64,000 nt of DNA from Bradyrhizobium sp. sBnM-33 (GTDB lineage: Bacteria; Pseudomonadota; Alphaproteobacteria; Rhizobiales; Xanthobacteraceae), in contig NZ_CP136624.1 in assembly GCF_032917945.1 (NCBI RefSeq), forward strand, positions 5,766,001 to 5,830,000. The letters run 5' to 3'. Under the pieces are notes generated by a model that saw only the letters and a list, made by a program, of their open reading frames with translations, did not search any database and was not told the DNA's origin. Position 1 is the stretch's first letter. Every line of letters begins with the position of its first letter. Both the position numbers and the translations under genes were made by a program. Positions 60,943-64,000 of this stretch are shown here, piece by piece.

Positions 60943-63900
60943 ATGCGAATCGAGCGACGCAACACCACTTCCGGCCAGTCACCCTACGCAGGGATTGATT
61001 TCAGGCTGACGACATCGGAGATCCGCAACCCCGACGGTTCGGTCGTGTTCCGGCTCGAGAACGTCGAAGTGCCCCAGTTCTGGTCGCAGGTCGCCTCCGA
61101 CGTGCTGGCCCAGAAGTATTTCCGGAAAGCCGGCGTCGCCGCGCGCCTGAAGAAGGTCGAGGAAGAGACCGTGCCGTCGTGGCTGTGGCGCTCGGTGCCC
61201 GACACCGAGGCGCTCGCCCTGCTCCCCGAAAGCGAGCGCTATGTCGGCGAGACCAGCGCCAAGCAGGTGTTCGATCGCCTCGCCGGCTGCTGGACCTATT
61301 GGGGCTGGAAGGGCGGCTATTTCTCGTCCGATGAGGACGCGCAGGCGTTTTTCGACGAGCTCCGCTACCAGCTCGCCAAGCAGATGGTCGCGCCGAACTC
61401 GCCGCAATGGTTCAACACCGGGCTGCATTGGGCCTACGGCATCGACGGCCCCGGCCAGGGCCACTATTACGTCGACTGGAAGACCGGTAAGCTGACGAAA
61501 TCGAAGTCCGCTTACGAGCATCCGCAGCCGCACGCCTGCTTCATCCAGGGCATCGAGGACGACCTCGTCAACGAGGGCGGCATCATGGACCTCTGGGTGC
61601 GTGAGGCGCGCCTGTTCAAATACGGCTCCGGCACCGGCTCGAACTTCTCGCGCCTGCGCGGCGAAGGCGAGCGCCTGTCCGGCGGCGGCCGCTCCAGCGG
61701 TCTGATGAGTTTTCTGAAGATCGGCGACCGCGCAGCCGGCGCCATCAAGTCGGGCGGCACCACGCGCCGCGCGGCCAAGATGGTCGTGGTCGACGTCGAT
61801 CACCCCGACATCGAGACCTATATCGACTGGAAGGTGAAGGAGGAGCAGAAGGTTGCGGCGCTGGTCACCGGCTCCAAGATCAACCAGAAGCACCTCAAGG
61901 CGGTGCTGAAGGCTTGCGTCAACTGCGAAGGCTCCGGCGACGACTGCTTCGACCCCGAGAAGAACCCAGCGCTCCGCCGCGAGATCAAGCTGGCGCGCCG
62001 CGCGCTGGTGCCCGACAATTACATCAAGCGGGTGATCCAGTTCGCCAAGCAGGGCTACAAGGACATCGATTTCCCGATCTACGACACCGACTGGGATTCG
62101 GAGGCCTATCTCACCGTCTCCGGCCAGAACTCCAACAACTCGGTCTCGCTGAAGGACGACTTCCTCCGCGCCGTCGAGACCGACGGCGACTGGAATCTGA
62201 TCGGCCGCACCAACAAGAAGATCACCAAGACTCTCAAGGCCCGCGAGCTCTGGGAAAAGATCGGCCACGCCGCCTGGGCCTCGGCCGACCCCGGCCTGCA
62301 CTTCAACACCACCATGAACGACTGGCACACCTGCAAGGCGTCCGGCGATATCCGCGCGTCGAATCCGTGCTCGGAATACATGTTCCTGGACGACACGGCG
62401 TGCAACCTGGCCTCCGCCAACCTGCTGACGTTCTATTCGACGACGACCAAGCGCTTCGACGTCGAGGCCTATGAGCACCTGTGCCGGCTCTGGACCATCG
62501 TGCTGGAAATCTCCGTGATGATGGCGCAATTCCCGTCGAAGGCGATCGCCGAACTCTCCTACGAGTTCCGCACGCTGGGCCTCGGCTTTGCCAATATCGG
62601 CGGCCTCCTGATGACCATGGGGCTCCCTTACGACTCCAAGGAAGGCCGCGCGCTGTGCGGCGGGCTGACCGCCATCATGACCGGCGTGGCGTATGCCACC
62701 TCGGCCGAGATGGCGAAAGAGCTCGGCCCCTTCCCCGGCTACAAGAAGAACGCCCAGCACATGCTGCGCGTGATCCGCAACCATCGCCGCGCGGCGCATG
62801 GCGAGAGCCGTGGCTATGAGGCGCTGGCGGTCAATCCCGTGCCGCTCGATCACGCCTCCTGCCCGCAAGCCGATGTCATCGCCCACGCCAAGGCCGCCTG
62901 GGACAAGGCGCTCGAACTCGGCGAACTCAACGGCTACCGCAACGCGCAGACGACTGTCGTGGCGCCGACCGGCACCATTGGCCTCGTGATGGATTGCGAC
63001 ACCACCGGCATCGAGCCTGACTTTGCGCTGGTGAAGTTCAAAAAGCTCGCCGGCGGCGGCTACTGGAAGATCATCAACCAGGCCGTTCCCGCAGCGCTGC
63101 GCGCGCTCGGCTACAGCGAAGCGCATATCGCGGAGATCGAGGCCTACGCCGTCGGCCACGGCTCGCTCTCCAACGCGCCCGGCATAAACGTCTCCACCCT
63201 GAAGGCAAAAGGCTTCACCGATGAAGCGCTGGCCAAAGTGGAAGCTGCATTGCCGACCGCGTTCGACATCAAGTTCGCCTTCAACAAGTGGACCTTCGGC
63301 GAGGACTTCCTGCGCGACACGCTCGGCCTCGCGCCGGAAGCGATCGCAGCCCCCGGCTTCGACCTGCTCGCAGCGCTGGGCTTCACCAAGCGCGAGATCG
63401 AGGCCGCCAACGTGCACATATGCGGCGCGATGACGGTCGAGGGAGCTCCCCACCTCAAGGCAGAACATTACGCGGTGTTCGACTGCGCCAACCCCTGCGG
63501 CAAGATCGGCAAGCGCTATCTGTCGGTCGAGAGCCACATCCGCATGATGGCGGCCTCGCAGCCGTTCATCTCGGGCGCGATCTCAAAAACCATCAACATG
63601 CCGAACGACGCCACGGTGGAGGATTGCAAGGCAGCCTACATGCTGTCCTGGAAGCTCGCGCTGAAGGCCAACGCGCTCTACCGCGACGGCTCGAAGCTGA
63701 GCCAGCCCTTGAACTCGCAGCTCATCTCCGATGATGACGACGAGGACGATGCGGTGGAGGCGCTCTACGAGAAGCCGATGGCCGCGCGCACCGCGCAGGT
63801 CTCGGAAAAGATCGTCGAAAAACTGGTCGAGCGCATCGTCGTGATGCGCGAGCGCGAGAAGATGCCGGATCGACGCAAGGGCTACACCCAGAAGGCGGTG

Positions 63901-64000
63901 GTCGGCGGCCATAAGGTGTACTTGCGCACCGGCGAGTATGACGACGGCCGTCTCGGCGAGATATTCATCGACATGCACAAGGAGGGCGCGGCGCTCCGCT
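60943..64000 (+). CDS. nrdJ: Vitamin B12-dependent ribonucleotide reductase, 3' end missing
   Basis: Class II reductase that makes deoxyribonucleotides with adenosylcobalamin, independent of oxygen. About 1,019 codons are visible and the frame is open at the window edge, so the C-terminal cysteine pair is not seen. Conserved parts include [25 protein letters not shown] with a redox cysteine, and NPCSE (Asn474, Cys476 as the thiyl cysteine, Glu478), followed by TACNLAS. PTGTIGL is the phosphate loop. A CVNCEGSG insert near residue 325 is a possible metal site. ATG 60943 fits the family start; no strong ribosome binding site is seen. Confidence 0.95.
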   Translation, partial: MRIERRNTTSGQSPYAGIDFRLTTSEIRNPDGSVVFRLENVEVPQFWSQVASDVLAQKYFRKAGVAARLKKVEEETVPSWLWRSVPDTEALALLPESERYVGETSAKQVFDRLAGCWTYWGWKGGYFSSDEDAQAFFDELRYQLAKQMVAPNSPQWFNTGLHWAYGIDGPGQGHYYVDWKTGKLTKSKSAYEHPQPHACFIQGIEDDLVNEGGIMDLWVREARLFKYGSGTGSNFSRLRGEGERLSGGGRSSGLMSFLKIGDRAAGAIKSGGTTRRAAKMVVVDVDHPDIETYIDWKVKEEQKVAALVTGSKINQKHLKAVLKACVNCEGSGDDCFDPEKNPALRREIKLARRALVPDNYIKRVIQFAKQGYKDIDFPIYDTDWDSEAYLTVSGQNSNNSVSLKDDFLRAVETDGDWNLIGRTNKKITKTLKARELWEKIGHAAWASADPGLHFNTTMNDWHTCKASGDIRASNPCSEYMFLDDTACNLASANLLTFYSTTTKRFDVEAYEHLCRLWTIVLEISVMMAQFPSKAIAELSYEFRTLGLGFANIGGLLMTMGLPYDSKEGRALCGGLTAIMTGVAYATSAEMAKELGPFPGYKKNAQHMLRVIRNHRRAAHGESRGYEALAVNPVPLDHASCPQADVIAHAKAAWDKALELGELNGYRNAQTTVVAPTGTIGLVMDCDTTGIEPDFALVKFKKLAGGGYWKIINQAVPAALRALGYSEAHIAEIEAYAVGHGSLSNAPGINVSTLKAKGFTDEALAKVEAALPTAFDIKFAFNKWTFGEDFLRDTLGLAPEAIAAPGFDLLAALGFTKREIEAANVHICGAMTVEGAPHLKAEHYAVFDCANPCGKIGKRYLSVESHIRMMAASQPFISGAISKTINMPNDATVEDCKAAYMLSWKLALKANALYRDGSKLSQPLNSQLISDDDDEDDAVEALYEKPMAARTAQVSEKIVEKLVERIVVMREREKMPDRRKGYTQKAVVGGHKVYLRTGEYDDGRLGEIFIDMHKEGAALR

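Noticed and set aside
60979..63537. 852-codon minus-strand open frame opposite nrdJ
   Set aside because: nrdJ on the plus strand has conserved motifs throughout; the reverse frame is a codon-bias artefact.

Overview
The window reads as chromosomal DNA of a GC-rich alphaproteobacterium of the order Hyphomicrobiales (Rhizobiales), most likely Bradyrhizobium or a close relative. This rests on the gene families present: RNase E with a long acidic insert, a DUF2155 protein next to aat, a bacterial NDUFA12 subunit, BA14K and DUF1236 proteins, class II ribonucleotide reductase NrdJ, and many tripartite-transporter-type genes. Dispersed intergenic inverted repeats of the type common in this group also fit. 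I see no rRNA, tRNA, CRISPR array, phage or intact insertion sequence.

Layout. 0.46-5.8 kb: a peroxiredoxin with a lysine/alanine-rich tail, an M23 peptidase, an SRPBCC protein and a carbamoyltransferase. 5.8-9.0 kb (minus strand): a cupin and its XRE-cupin regulator with a paired operator, a DMT exporter and a beta-hydroxyacid dehydrogenase. 9.0-18.2 kb is a housekeeping block: prfB with a programmed +1 frameshift, penicillin-binding protein 1A, the amidase AmiC, and divergent rne. 18.2-23.7 kb: BioY, an aminotransferase, an M48 protease, a DsbA-type thioredoxin and a DUF1236 protein. 23.8-27.0 kb: a LuxR regulator divergent from a small YadA-like trimeric autotransporter and an exported partner protein.

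27.3-41.7 kb carries aroQ-accB-accC and later aat-DUF2155. In related genomes these are neighbours. Here they are separated by a three-gene phosphorelay with ATGA overlaps (31-33 kb), an IclR-controlled catabolic operon (33.1-38.7 kb) and a frame-disrupted AEC permease. NDUFA12, which usually follows DUF2155, lies another 10 kb on at 51.2 kb, behind SDR, esterase, ion transporter, frame-disrupted EEP-family, DJ-1/PfpI and MarR genes.

51.8-64 kb: a BA14K protein, two paralogous EamA exporters, a response regulator with a CHASE3 hybrid kinase, and a scarred interval at 56.4-59.3 kb. That interval holds an HNH endonuclease, both halves of a decayed ParD/ParE toxin-antitoxin module, a receiver-domain fragment, a small cysteine-rich exported protein and a possible repeat-protein tail. 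The window ends inside nrdJ.

How it works together: the housekeeping parts cover translation termination and RNA turnover, peptidoglycan synthesis and cleavage, fatty-acid synthesis (AccB/AccC with biotin uptake by BioY), complex I assembly and deoxyribonucleotide synthesis. The inserted parts are sensory and catabolic. Three regulator genes (XRE-cupin, IclR, MarR) have nearby palindromes that look like their own operators.
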